A DNA stretch of 24,544 nucleotides from CAYLNM01 sp964385045 (GTDB taxonomy: Bacteria; Planctomycetota; Phycisphaerae; Phycisphaerales; SM1A02), in assembly GCA_964385045.1 (NCBI GenBank), contig CAYLNM010000055.1, positions 1 to 24,544 on the forward strand, given 5' to 3'. A program made the translations under genes and the position numbers. Under the pieces are notes generated by a model, which was not told the origin of the DNA, searched no databases, and worked only from the letters and a program-made list of their open reading frames with translations. Each line of letters begins with the position of its first letter. Position 1 is the stretch's first letter. Shown here piece by piece: positions 1-8,876 of the stretch.

Positions 1-1
1 G

Positions 2-3000
2 TTCCACCTTGCCGACGGGCGAACGATCCCGCATCCGCGGCGACTGCTCGAGACGAAGGCCAAGCGGCTCCGAAGTCGTCTTCGCGGTCTCGCGGGACGC
101 GACGAGATGGGTCCGCCGTGGATCCACGCCCTCGTGTTCTTCTCGAACGCCTCGGTCGTGTACGAGCCGCCGGCGCAGCCGGAGGATCGGATCGGCCTTT
201 GCACCCGCGGAACGGACCTCGGCGGACATGACGTCATCAGGGCGATTCAGGACCCCTCCAAAGCGGGGCTTCAGACGCGAGGCCCGAAACTTACGTCGGG
301 GCACGTGCAGCAGATCCGTGATTGGCTGGGTCAGCTCGGGCTCCGGCGGCGGCAGCCAAGCCGCCTGATCGGAGAATGGAGACTGCTCACGCAGACGGGC
401 GACGGCCCTCTCAGCGAGGAGTGGCGAGCTCGCCGGGGCGACGAGTGGCGGCGGGTGCGCGTCTTCCCGGTCGACGCCGAGACGTCCGGGCATCGCGAGC
501 GGCTGCTCGGGCTCGCCCGACGTGAGCGGGAGACGCTCGACCGTCTTCGACATCCGGCCATCGAACGGTCGCTCGACTTCATCGAGGACGGTGAGCGTGG
601 GCCGGCGATCGTGCTCGATGATGCCGAGGGCTACGCTCCGCTGGACGAGCTGCTCCGACGGACCGGGGGAGATCTGGACGATGCGGTCCGCTGGGCGATC
701 GTGACCCAGGTCATCGACGCGGTCGACCACGCCCACTCGGAGCGGGTGATTCATCGCTCGCTCGGTCCGGGATCGATCGAAGTCGCGTGCGATGACGACG
801 ACTCGGTCAAGGTGCGGATCAGCCGGTGGTCCACCGCTCGTCGCGCTCCCGCCGCGGAACCTGGAGCGGCGATGACCCTGCAGAGTCTCGATGCGGTGGA
901 CCGTTCGGAGGGTCCGTTCCTCGCCCCCGAGGTCCACCGAGGCGAGGCGGCGATCGACGAAGCGGCTGACGTCTTCTCGATCGGGGCCGTTGCGTACCTG
1001 CTCTGGACGGGGCACCGGCCGCCCGCGATCGACGAAGGCGAGGACGAGGGCGCTCCGCGGCTCGAGCATGACGGCATGCCGCTCGTCGAGCCGCTGCAGA
1101 TGCTCCCGACGGCGATTCGCGACGTGATTCGCAAGTCAACGCGACCGGAGCCGAATCGACGCTTCCAGACCATCGAGGAGCTGCGCATCGCGCTCCGTCG
1201 AGCCCGGGACGGAGGCGCGGTCGATCTCCCTCGAGTCCCGCGGGCTGAGTCCACGACGCGGGAGCCTCCCGATGACGGTGACACGAAGCCTTCCCCGAAG
1301 GTCCACGACCGGGGCCTGACGCTGCTCGAGCCGCTCGGCACCGGAACCTTCGGAACGGTGCTCCGGGCTCGACGCGATGATGGGCGGATCGTCGCGATCA
1401 AGCTCGCGCACGGTGCGGCGGAGTCGCCGGTCATCGAGGCCGAGCACCGGCTGCTGACGCAGATCGACCATCCGGCGGTGGTCGCGGTCGAAAGCACGCA
1501 CGACTTCGCGGGTCGGGTCGGCTTCGAGATGGAGCTGATCGAGCGGCCGTCGCTTCGGCACCTCCTCCGTCGAGATGGCCGGCTGCGCTCCGGTGAGCTG
1601 CGAGCGTTCGCCGGCGCACTGTTCGATGTGCTCGCGACCTTCGAGGCCGCCGGCATCCACCACGGCGACCTGAAGCCCGAGCACATCCTGATGACCGGCG
1701 ATGGCGACTGTCCGATCCGGGTCATCGACTTCTCAGCTGGCGGTCGCGCCGCCGACGAGACGGCCCGGGACACCCGCTCGCGCGGCACGCCGGGGTACGC
1801 GGATCCGTCGGGACGCGTCGGGCCGGTCGGGGATCGGTACGCCGCGGCGGCGATCCTCCACGAGTGCCTCAGCGGCATGGTGCCGCAGCTCGTGGAGGTC
1901 GAGTCCGGGGCCGGCGACCGGTCCCCGACGTGGCCTTCCCTCCCGCGCCTTGCCGAGGGGCTCGAGCCGGGGATGACCGAGTTCTTCAAGGTCGCCCTGC
2001 AACGCGACCCCGATGAGCGGTTCGCATCGATCGGCGACATGCGCGATGCGTGGTGGGCCACGGCCCCGCGGGGGTCCGGGACCGGCATCACGCTTCCGCC
2101 AGAGGATGGGCCGCGCGGCGGCGGCCCGTCACGTCTCGCCCGGCGGATCGTCTTCGAGTCTGGCGCTCCGGCCGGGACGCGTGGATCGTTGATCCGGGCC
2201 GGAGCCGTGGCCTGTTCCGCGGACCGCATGGCGAGACTCGATCGGACGGCTCGCGATCGCATGGAGCGGCACGGCCGCGCGATGCTCGTCGAGACGACGG
2301 GTCGGGGCACGTCCACGCGGCATGATCTGCGCTGGGCGACCGTCGTGGCCGTCGCCGAACAGATCCTCGGCCGGGCGTCCGTGACCCCGGTGTCTCCCGA
2401 AGTCCTGTCGGCGATCTCCGGTCTCGAGGAGGAGCTCGGGGAGGAGGGCCTCACGGCGCTCGCCGCGCTCCCGGCGGTGCTTCCGGCCGAACGGCCGTGG
2501 CCGGTCGAGTCGCAGGCCGAGGGGCGGCTGGTGGAGCTGCTCCGTGAGGCGGCGGGGGTGTCGGAGGCCCTTCCCTGGCTCGCCGCGCAAGTGGACCTCG
2601 AGGTCGTGACGGGCATCGCATCGGATGCGGGCAGTCGCGTCGACTTCGTCTTCGCGCCGCCGGCCGGGGCTCCGACGGTCATCGAAGTCGACGGGCCACA
2701 GCATGACGACGATCACGATGCGGATCGACGCCGGGATGCGAGGATCCGCGCGGCGGGTTGGAACGTCCTTCGCGTTCCGACGTCCGAGATCGACACGGGT
2801 GCTGGATCGTCCCTCGAGGCGGTGCTGCATCTGGTGGCCGAAGCGGCCGGCCGCCCGGCCGAGACGGAGGCGCACGGAGCATCGGAGGGCAGCGTCGTCG
2901 ACTCCGCGGACCCTCGGGACGTCATCGCGACCCGCGTCGTGCAGCTGCAGCGCGCCATGCTGCGTCGTCTCTGGAGACAGGGGGCGGATGGCGAGTTTCG

Positions 3001-5581
3001 GGTGGCCATCGCCTGGCACGCGGTCGGCGAGTCGGACGCCGGTCGTCGTCTGCTGGACGTCATCGTCGAAGACCTCGAGGATCTTCTGGCGTCGCTGGCA
3101 CGAATGCACGATGCGATCGAGCAGCTTCCGAGGATCGTGCGCACCGACCCGGGGGACGCCGTTGACGCGAGCTTCGTCGTCGACGGAACCGACCCGACCG
3201 GTGCCGCGGCCATCAGCTGGATCGTCGATCTGCCACTTCCGCTCGACCTGCATCCGATCCATCGCCCGATCGCCGTCGCGGGTTCCGCGGAGGTCGAACC
3301 GTGTCGCGAGTCGTGCCGACGCATCCTCCGGCGGATCTGGGGTCACGAGGACTTCCGGGACGGACAATGGGAGGCGCTCGACCGCGTGCTGCGCGGTCAG
3401 GACACGATCGTGCTTCTGCCGACCGGCGCGGGCAAGAGCGTGGTCTTCCAGCTCGCCGCGTTCGTCCGCGGAGGCGTCGGTCTCGTGATCTCGCCGCTGG
3501 TCGCGCTCATGGAGGATCAGGTCGAGAATCTGCGGCGTGTCGGAGTGCGCGCCGAGGCGATTCACGCCACGATCGCGCGGGAGGATCAACAGCAGATCCT
3601 CGAAGAGCTCGGCCGCGCGGAGATCCCGCTGCTCTACATCTCGCCGGAACGTCTTCAGAAGGAGGGTTTCCGGCGAGTGATCGAGAGCATCGTGCAGCGG
3701 CAGCCGGTATCGATCGCCGCGATCGACGAGGCCCACTGCGTCTCGGAGTGGGGGCACGACTTCCGGACCGGTTATCTCAATGTCGCACGAACCTGTCGGG
3801 AGCTGACCGCCCACCGCGGTCGTCCGGCTCCCCTGCTCGCCCTCACGGGCACGGCCTCTCGGTCGGTACTCCAGGACGTCCAGCGGGAGCTGCAGATTCC
3901 CGATCCCGAGGCGATCATCGCCCCCGACAGCTTCGATCGGCCGGAGCTTCACTTCATGGTCCGTCGGTGTCCGAGCGCGGCCAAGACCGGCGCGCTCGAG
4001 GCATGCCTCGAGGACATTGCCCGCGGGCTTGGGGTCGATGGACCGGAGCAGCTGGCCGACCTCGGAGTCGGGATCGTCTTCTGCCCGCACGTCAATGGCC
4101 CTTTCGGACTGCTCGAGCATCGCGCCGCGGTCCAGCGCGCCTTCAACCGGAGATGGGGCATCTACGCGGGTCGAAAGCCGAAGCAGCTGGGTGTGGGCGA
4201 CGAGTCGTGGGAGGACGGAAAGCGGCGCACGGCCCAGCTCTTCCGTGATGGAAGGATGCCGGGTCTCGTGACCACGAAAGCCTTCGGCATGGGGATCGAC
4301 AAGCCGGACGTTCGGTTCACGATTCACCTCAATCTGCCCGCAAGCATCGAGTCCTTCTACCAGGAAGCGGGCCGAGCGGGCCGCGATCGGGAGCCGGCCG
4401 AGTGTTGGATCCTGATGTCGGACGAGGCGATCCGTCGGGACAGGACGCTCGTCGACCCGGGAACGACCCTCGAGGACGTGAGACGCATCGTCGCTCGGAC
4501 CCCGCGGGGCGGGCATGATGACGTTCATCGGAACATGTGGTTCGAGACGAAGAGCTACCGTGGCGAGAAGGAGGAGGTCGCCGAGGTCAAGGCGGTGCTC
4601 GAGCGACTCGGCGATCTCGTGCCGGGGACGGTGACCCTCATGTTCCGGAAGGACGAGAAGTCCGCGATCGAGAAGGCGGTGCACCGTCTCCTGACGGTCG
4701 GGGTGGTCCGCGACTACACGGTCGATCACGGACGCGGCGAAATCGACGTCCACGTCTCGGGAGCCGACAAGTCGTCGATCGCGCAGGCGATGTATGACTA
4801 TGCGGCGAACTTTAGCCATCGGCTGGCTCAACGGAGTCGTGAATCGCTCGTGGCGTCGGCTCGTGATCCGGAGATCTCGGTCCGCGAGCAGGCGCTCCGT
4901 GCCGCGGTCCACCTGACGCGGTTCATCTACGAGCACGTGGAGCGGAGCCGTCGGCAGGCTCAGCTCGAGATGTATCGAGTGGCCCAGATCGGCCTCGACG
5001 ACCCCGACGCGATGCGGTCGCGGATCATGGAGTATCTGGGCACGTCCAGGTTCAGTGCTCGTATCGAGGAGCTGATCGAGATCGGCAATCAGGACGTGGC
5101 GGAGTCGGGGGACGGGGGCCTTCGAATCGCGCTCGAGATCGTCGAGGCGGTCGGGGGAATCGATGCCGGCCACGTCCGCGGCGAGACCGGTCGTGCCCTC
5201 GAGAGCTACCCCGAGCACGCGGGTCTGCGACTGCTGCGCGGACTCGTGGAGCTCCGGGTCGCGGCCGTCGACACGGATGCCCTTCGACAGGAGCTGGCCA
5301 CCGGCGCTCGGCTGGCACGACGCGACGGCGTCGGAGAGCTGGTGATGCAAGACCTGACCGAGCGCGTGATGCGTCTCGCCGCCGGTGACGAGCGAGCCGA
5401 AGGGGACCGAAAGCGTCTCGCCTCGGTGGCGCAGGAGGCGATGCTGGCGTCGGATCCGGAGTCTCGGCGAACGAATCGGCGCCTCGCGGCCACATCCCAC
5501 CCGATCGTCCGGGACCTCGGCCGCGCAGGGCTCGTCCGTACGCTTCGCCGGAAGCTCGCCACCGACGTCCTCGGCGACTGA
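2..5581 (+). CDS. NERD-kinase-kinase-nuclease-RecQ helicase fusion, N-terminus outside window (PglW-like)
   Basis: The frame is open from base 2 with no stop, so the true start lies to the left; the ATG at 107 is inside a NERD-like domain. Domains seen in order: the end of a NERD nuclease-like domain (about 2-340); a first kinase domain (about 365-1200) that is degenerate, with HRSLGPGS at about 752 where HRDLKPxN is expected and no DFG; a second kinase domain (about 1310-2060) with glycine loop GTGTFG at 1337, VAIK lysine codon at 1400, HGDLKPEH at 1661 and DFS at 1727; a PD-(D/E)xK/DUF559-like nuclease (about 2540-2800) with VDF at 2639 and IEVDGPQH at 2681; and a RecQ-type SF2 helicase (about 3320-4430) with PTGAGKS at 3419, DEAH at 3725 and QEAGRAGRD at 4361. 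A C-terminal extension of about 380 residues lacks the RecQ zinc cysteines and any visible HRDC domain. NERD plus kinase is the layout of PglW of Pgl/BREX type 2. A phage-defence role is inference. The domain calls are firm, except that the first kinase is probably inactive. Confidence 0.9.
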   Translation, partial: FHLADGRTIPHPRRLLETKAKRLRSRLRGLAGRDEMGPPWIHALVFFSNASVVYEPPAQPEDRIGLCTRGTDLGGHDVIRAIQDPSKAGLQTRGPKLTSGHVQQIRDWLGQLGLRRRQPSRLIGEWRLLTQTGDGPLSEEWRARRGDEWRRVRVFPVDAETSGHRERLLGLARRERETLDRLRHPAIERSLDFIEDGERGPAIVLDDAEGYAPLDELLRRTGGDLDDAVRWAIVTQVIDAVDHAHSERVIHRSLGPGSIEVACDDDDSVKVRISRWSTARRAPAAEPGAAMTLQSLDAVDRSEGPFLAPEVHRGEAAIDEAADVFSIGAVAYLLWTGHRPPAIDEGEDEGAPRLEHDGMPLVEPLQMLPTAIRDVIRKSTRPEPNRRFQTIEELRIALRRARDGGAVDLPRVPRAESTTREPPDDGDTKPSPKVHDRGLTLLEPLGTGTFGTVLRARRDDGRIVAIKLAHGAAESPVIEAEHRLLTQIDHPAVVAVESTHDFAGRVGFEMELIERPSLRHLLRRDGRLRSGELRAFAGALFDVLATFEAAGIHHGDLKPEHILMTGDGDCPIRVIDFSAGGRAADETARDTRSRGTPGYADPSGRVGPVGDRYAAAAILHECLSGMVPQLVEVESGAGDRSPTWPSLPRLAEGLEPGMTEFFKVALQRDPDERFASIGDMRDAWWATAPRGSGTGITLPPEDGPRGGGPSRLARRIVFESGAPAGTRGSLIRAGAVACSADRMARLDRTARDRMERHGRAMLVETTGRGTSTRHDLRWATVVAVAEQILGRASVTPVSPEVLSAISGLEEELGEEGLTALAALPAVLPAERPWPVESQAEGRLVELLREAAGVSEALPWLAAQVDLEVVTGIASDAGSRVDFVFAPPAGAPTVIEVDGPQHDDDHDADRRRDARIRAAGWNVLRVPTSEIDTGAGSSLEAVLHLVAEAAGRPAETEAHGASEGSVVDSADPRDVIATRVVQLQRAMLRRLWRQGADGEFRVAIAWHAVGESDAGRRLLDVIVEDLEDLLASLARMHDAIEQLPRIVRTDPGDAVDASFVVDGTDPTGAAAISWIVDLPLPLDLHPIHRPIAVAGSAEVEPCRESCRRILRRIWGHEDFRDGQWEALDRVLRGQDTIVLLPTGAGKSVVFQLAAFVRGGVGLVISPLVALMEDQVENLRRVGVRAEAIHATIAREDQQQILEELGRAEIPLLYISPERLQKEGFRRVIESIVQRQPVSIAAIDEAHCVSEWGHDFRTGYLNVARTCRELTAHRGRPAPLLALTGTASRSVLQDVQRELQIPDPEAIIAPDSFDRPELHFMVRRCPSAAKTGALEACLEDIARGLGVDGPEQLADLGVGIVFCPHVNGPFGLLEHRAAVQRAFNRRWGIYAGRKPKQLGVGDESWEDGKRRTAQLFRDGRMPGLVTTKAFGMGIDKPDVRFTIHLNLPASIESFYQEAGRAGRDREPAECWILMSDEAIRRDRTLVDPGTTLEDVRRIVARTPRGGHDDVHRNMWFETKSYRGEKEEVAEVKAVLERLGDLVPGTVTLMFRKDEKSAIEKAVHRLLTVGVVRDYTVDHGRGEIDVHVSGADKSSIAQAMYDYAANFSHRLAQRSRESLVASARDPEISVREQALRAAVHLTRFIYEHVERSRRQAQLEMYRVAQIGLDDPDAMRSRIMEYLGTSRFSARIEELIEIGNQDVAESGDGGLRIALEIVEAVGGIDAGHVRGETGRALESYPEHAGLRLLRGLVELRVAAVDTDALRQELATGARLARRDGVGELVMQDLTERVMRLAAGDERAEGDRKRLASVAQEAMLASDPESRRTNRRLAATSHPIVRDLGRAGLVRTLRRKLATDVLGD

Positions 5582-5619
5582 GCCGGGGACGACTTTCCGA
5601 TCACGTCCGGAGGCCGCCC

Positions 5620-6534
5620 ATGAGCGACCCAACCACGGATCCCTTTCTCGACTTCGAGTCCGAGCTTCAATCTCTGCTCCAGCTGACGGCGCAGGTGCAG
5701 CAACGGCTGGAGCAGCACGGCGACGCGGTGGACGCCTTGGGCGCGGTCCGTACGGCGCTCCAGCAGGCGCTCGGCAGTCTGGAGTCCGGTGCCGAGGCGA
5801 TGAAGCAGGCTGCGGCGAAGCTCGAGCCGATCTCGACGGCTCGCGTCGTCGAGAAGATGGAGGAGGCAGCGGAGCGTATCCGCGGTGTCGGCGAAACGGT
5901 CGGCGAGGCGGCGGAACGGCGTCTCGATGGGCTCGCGGAGCAGGTCGGCGCTGAAGTGAAGCACGTCGCGGCGTCGTGGGAGGAGGCGTCGATGGCGGTC
6001 GGGGCGCGACTGGAGAAGGCCGAGGCCGCCGTCGTCGCGGCGAACGCGTCGCTCGGCGAGTCGGCGGACGGACTCCGTCGTGCCACGGAGGAGATGGCGG
6101 ATCGCTGGGCGTCGGTGGAGCGGGCGATCCGTGAGGCGGGCACGGCGGACGAGCGACGGGCAGCCGATCAGACCGAGCGACTCGATCGTCTCGCCCAGGA
6201 GTCGGCCGCCTCTCGAACCGCGAGCGACGAGCGGTTTGCCTCAGTCGGGGACAGGCTCGAGGATCTCGGTCGGCAGTCGGAGCGCAGCCACGAGGCGACG
6301 GCGGAGCGGCTCGTCGAGTTCGACGGGAGGCTTCTTGAGGTCCGTGACGGAACCACCCGCTGCGCGCGGGATGCGAGTCGCCTGCTCGAGCAGCTCGAGG
6401 CGATGCGGACCGTCGTGGACACCGCGGCGCGACGCGGGCTCGTATCGATGGTGCTGGCCGGTCTCGCGGCGCTCGCGGCGGGCGTGTCGGGGGTCCTGCT
6501 GGTGCTGGGCGCGGGCGGGAGCGTTGGGGGCTGA
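5620..6534 (+). CDS. Coiled-coil protein with C-terminal membrane anchor
   Basis: A 304-residue protein. GGAGG at 5609-5613 lies 6 nt before the ATG, which fixes the start. Residues 10-270 are almost wholly Ala/Glu/Arg/Leu-rich helix with heptad-like spacing and no cysteine cluster or enzyme motif. The last 30 residues form one hydrophobic segment (GLVSMVLAGLAALAAGVSG onward) followed by a short glycine tail, so it should be anchored by its C-terminus with the coiled coil in the cytoplasm. It starts 38 bp after the stop of the NERD/kinase/RecQ gene, on the same strand, and is probably co-transcribed with it. Long membrane-anchored coiled coils occur as effectors or scaffolds in several defence systems, but nothing here identifies a family. 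Function unknown. Confidence 0.85.
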   Translation: MSDPTTDPFLDFESELQSLLQLTAQVQQRLEQHGDAVDALGAVRTALQQALGSLESGAEAMKQAAAKLEPISTARVVEKMEEAAERIRGVGETVGEAAERRLDGLAEQVGAEVKHVAASWEEASMAVGARLEKAEAAVVAANASLGESADGLRRATEEMADRWASVERAIREAGTADERRAADQTERLDRLAQESAASRTASDERFASVGDRLEDLGRQSERSHEATAERLVEFDGRLLEVRDGTTRCARDASRLLEQLEAMRTVVDTAARRGLVSMVLAGLAALAAGVSGVLLVLGAGGSVGG

Positions 6535-6894
6535 TCCATCGTCCGCCGGGCGTCGATCGGATGGGCGGAGGGTCGCGGGTGCGGTCCGCTCCGGGATCGG
6601 CGACGTCATGGTCGAGTCGTGCGTGGGTTCTGGCATCGGGGCGGGCTGCAGGTGACGAGCCGGCGGGACGGTGTCGGGGAGAGGCCACGGGTACTCCGAT
6701 CCGCGGGGGCCGCGGCCGTCGCACGGAGCCCTCCGGCAACGTTCTCTCGACCGCAATCGTCTGTTCCGGGGCGGCTTGCTCACTTCGTCAGCTCCCGGGG
6801 AGTCTCGGATGACGGAGGGCGTGACCAGGAGCCCACAGTCCACCCGTCGGTGGGCGATCTGCCTTTCTGGGCCTCGAGTCCGGAGGACCTCTTC
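6535..6894. other. Intergenic region, no gene seen
   Basis: These 360 bp separate the coiled-coil gene from the HD-domain gene. The HD frame is open through part of it, but the good ribosome binding site at 6882-6886 argues that translation starts only at 6895. A short GC stem (CCGCGG, GGG, CCGCGG) sits at 6701-6715; it has no T tract and is not a convincing terminator. I see no clear promoter. Confidence 0.5.
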
Positions 6895-7455
6895 ATGACC
6901 CGCATCCTGCACGCGGCCCACTTCGCGGCCCGGAAGCACGCCGATCAGCGACGCAAGAACGCGGCCGCCTCGCCGTACGTCAACCATCCGCTCGAGGTGG
7001 CCCACATCCTCGCTACCGTCGGGGGCGTGACCGACGAGGACATCCTCGTCGCCGCGATCCTGCACGACACCGTGGAGGACACGGACACCACGGCCGATGA
7101 GCTCGCGGAGGTCTTCGGCGAGCGGGTGGCGGGCCTCGTGATGGAGTGCACCGACGACAAGAGCCTGCCGAAGGCCGAGCGGAAGCGGCTGCAGGTGGTG
7201 CACGCCCCGACGAAGAGTCCCGAGGCCAAGCAGATCAAGCTCGCGGACAAGACCAGCAACCTGCGCGGCATCCTGACCGACCCGCCCGCGGACTGGTCGG
7301 TGAGCCGGCAGCGGGAGTACGTCGAGTGGGCCGAGCGGGTGGTCGAGGGGCTGGTGGGCGTGAACCGGGCGATGGACGAGGCCGTCCGTGCGGTGCTGGC
7401 CGAGGGCCTCGAGACTCTTCGGGCGGCGGATGACGAGGATCGCGGCAGCGGGTGA
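6895..7455 (+). CDS. HD-domain hydrolase, MESH1/SpoT-like (p)ppGpp hydrolase family
   Basis: A 186-residue single-domain HD hydrolase. GGAGG at 6882-6886, 8 nt before the ATG, supports this start. It has the metal and catalytic pattern of the RelA/SpoT hydrolase domain: H31 in YVNHPLEVA, H57-D58 with E61-D62 in LHDTVEDT, and D118 in KLADKTSN. No synthetase, TGS or ACT domain follows, so it is a small alarmone hydrolase like MESH1 and not a full Rel/SpoT. It would remove the 3'-pyrophosphate of (p)ppGpp in the cytoplasm; other nucleotide substrates are possible in this family. It stands alone and converges on the exonuclease gene, with 30 bp between the stops. Confidence 0.88.
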   Translation: MTRILHAAHFAARKHADQRRKNAAASPYVNHPLEVAHILATVGGVTDEDILVAAILHDTVEDTDTTADELAEVFGERVAGLVMECTDDKSLPKAERKRLQVVHAPTKSPEAKQIKLADKTSNLRGILTDPPADWSVSRQREYVEWAERVVEGLVGVNRAMDEAVRAVLAEGLETLRAADDEDRGSG

Positions 7456-7485
7456 GGCGGCGGGCCACCGGACCCGCCCATGGGC

Positions 7486-8634
7486 TCAGCCCGCCGAGAA
7501 CGCCCGGTACCGCTCGCGGGCGGTGAGCTCCTCGAACTGTGCTATGCAAGGCATCAAGTGGAACTCTACTTCGCATCGACGCTGAGCGTAGATCTTCTCC
7601 TCGAGCCACTTGCGTTCAGCGTCCTTCCGGCCTGCGAGGATCTCGCGAGACCAGCAATTATCGGGGGAGTCCCAGCGGTAGCCGCGGTCCTTCAGCTTGT
7701 CGTTACCCTCGCGTGGCGCGTTCACCGCCCGCACGCGGTAGGTCTGAGGGTAGATGTTCGTCTCGAGCCACTCCCGTTCGTCGTCTTTCTGGTCCGCGGG
7801 AATCTCGCGCCACCAGCACTTGGGGCTCGACGCGTCGCCGGGGTGCCAGCGGTAGCCGCGCCGCTTGAGATCGTCCTTGGACTCGAAGGGTGCCCCGACG
7901 GCCAGGACGCGGCAGGTCTCGCGGGACGCGGCCTCGAGGAGACGGGCCATCACGGTGCGGTGGTCGTCGTCGTCGAGCGTCGCCGCGAGCAGCTCGATCA
8001 CCGCGAGGCAGTCCTCGTCCGCCCGGTGGGCGTCGATGCACTTCTCGCAGTGCTTCAGCAGCAGCATCTCGAGCGTCTGCGATCCGGGGCCCCACGCGAC
8101 GTCGCTCCATGTGCAGGCCCACGCGCAGTCGGCGAACGCGGGCAGCCGCGTCTCCACGAACGGCCGGTCGAAGCGGGCGTTGTGGGCGATGACGAGATCG
8201 GCCGCGGCGGCGAGAGCGGCGAAGTCCGCCGTGTCCTCGAGCCTCGTCCCGCGGACGTTGTCGTCGGTGATGCCGGTGAGGGCGACGACCTCCTCCGGGA
8301 TCTGCCGCCCCGGGTCGTTGAAGGCGACCACCGGCTCGTCCACCGCGGTGACGCGGCCGGTCCGCTCGGTGAAGCGGAACGGGATGGCCGCGAGCTGGAT
8401 GATCGCGTCCGAGGCGTGGTCGCGGCCGGTGGTCTCGACGTCCACCACGAGACCGTGGCGCTCGGGCTCGCCGCGTGGCTCGTCGATCACCGGCCGGTGC
8501 ACGACCGGGGCGAGGACGCGGTAGCCCTGGGCGCGGAGCCGCGCCGCCATCTCGTCGGGCGAGAGCGGTTCGGCCTTCGCGGCGGGAGCGGTGGCGACGT
8601 CGGCGAGGGCGAGCTGCAGTTCGGCGGGCGTCAT
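7486..8634 (-). CDS. DEDDh 3'-5' exonuclease (DnaQ-like) with duplicated C-terminal module
   Basis: A 382-residue protein. Residues 60-220 are a DnaQ-type exonuclease: ExoI motif D65-x-E67 (VDVETTG), ExoII H151NARFD156, and ExoIII H203RADED208. All acidic residues and the catalytic histidine are present, so it should be active. Residues 242-296 and 301-350 are two tandem copies of a module of about 50 residues sharing V.AV.AP.E, LK.RGYRW, CW.REI, and KD.ER.WLE..IY. They resemble the small aromatic repeats (DUF5710-like) attached to some exonucleases and may bind nucleic acid; that is inference. The ATG at 8634 is used because the family-like sequence begins soon after, but its only Shine-Dalgarno-like bases (GAGG) are very close, so the start is less certain than the product. 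It is more likely a repair or RNA/DNA-processing exonuclease than the replicative epsilon subunit. Confidence 0.87.
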   Translation of the reverse strand: MTPAELQLALADVATAPAAKAEPLSPDEMAARLRAQGYRVLAPVVHRPVIDEPRGEPERHGLVVDVETTGRDHASDAIIQLAAIPFRFTERTGRVTAVDEPVVAFNDPGRQIPEEVVALTGITDDNVRGTRLEDTADFAALAAAADLVIAHNARFDRPFVETRLPAFADCAWACTWSDVAWGPGSQTLEMLLLKHCEKCIDAHRADEDCLAVIELLAATLDDDDHRTVMARLLEAASRETCRVLAVGAPFESKDDLKRRGYRWHPGDASSPKCWWREIPADQKDDEREWLETNIYPQTYRVRAVNAPREGNDKLKDRGYRWDSPDNCWSREILAGRKDAERKWLEEKIYAQRRCEVEFHLMPCIAQFEELTARERYRAFSAG

Positions 8635-8876
8635 GACCTCAGCAAACCACCCCGAACGGGTTCCGTCCAGTGCGGCGGGTCCGCGCGACAGGCTGCACCG
8701 ACGGGGCGCTGTCAGGCGCGGGCCGGCCGCGGGGGAACGGGACACCCGAGCCGATCACAAGCAGCGACGCCATGGTGGGTTGCGTCCGCCGTCGGGCGCG
8801 AGTCGGGGCGCTTCGCGTTGAGACCTCGTCCGTGCTTCGAGGGGCAGGGCGCCCCCCGGAGCCGGAGGTTCATGCC
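8635..8876. other. Divergent intergenic region between exonuclease and ATPase genes
   Basis: These 242 bp must hold the promoters for the leftward exonuclease gene and the rightward AAA+/VWA operon. I could not pick a credible -35/-10 pair. GGAGG at 8864-8868 is the ribosome binding site for the ATG at 8877 (8 nt spacing) and favours that codon over the out-of-frame ATG at 8872. Confidence 0.5.

Noticed and set aside
107..109. The ATG at 107 as the start of the first gene
   Set aside because: The frame upstream is open to base 2 and reads as NERD-like sequence (LLETKAKRLRSRLRG), so the gene starts outside the window.
751..2682. A minus strand open frame of 643 codons opposite the kinase domains
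   Set aside because: Ser/Arg/Pro-rich with no motif, antisense to well-defined kinase domains.
2129..6739. A minus strand open frame of 1,536 codons opposite the kinase/RecQ gene
   Set aside because: It spans several real domain boundaries on the opposite strand and its translation has no domain; the + strand shows all helicase and kinase motifs.
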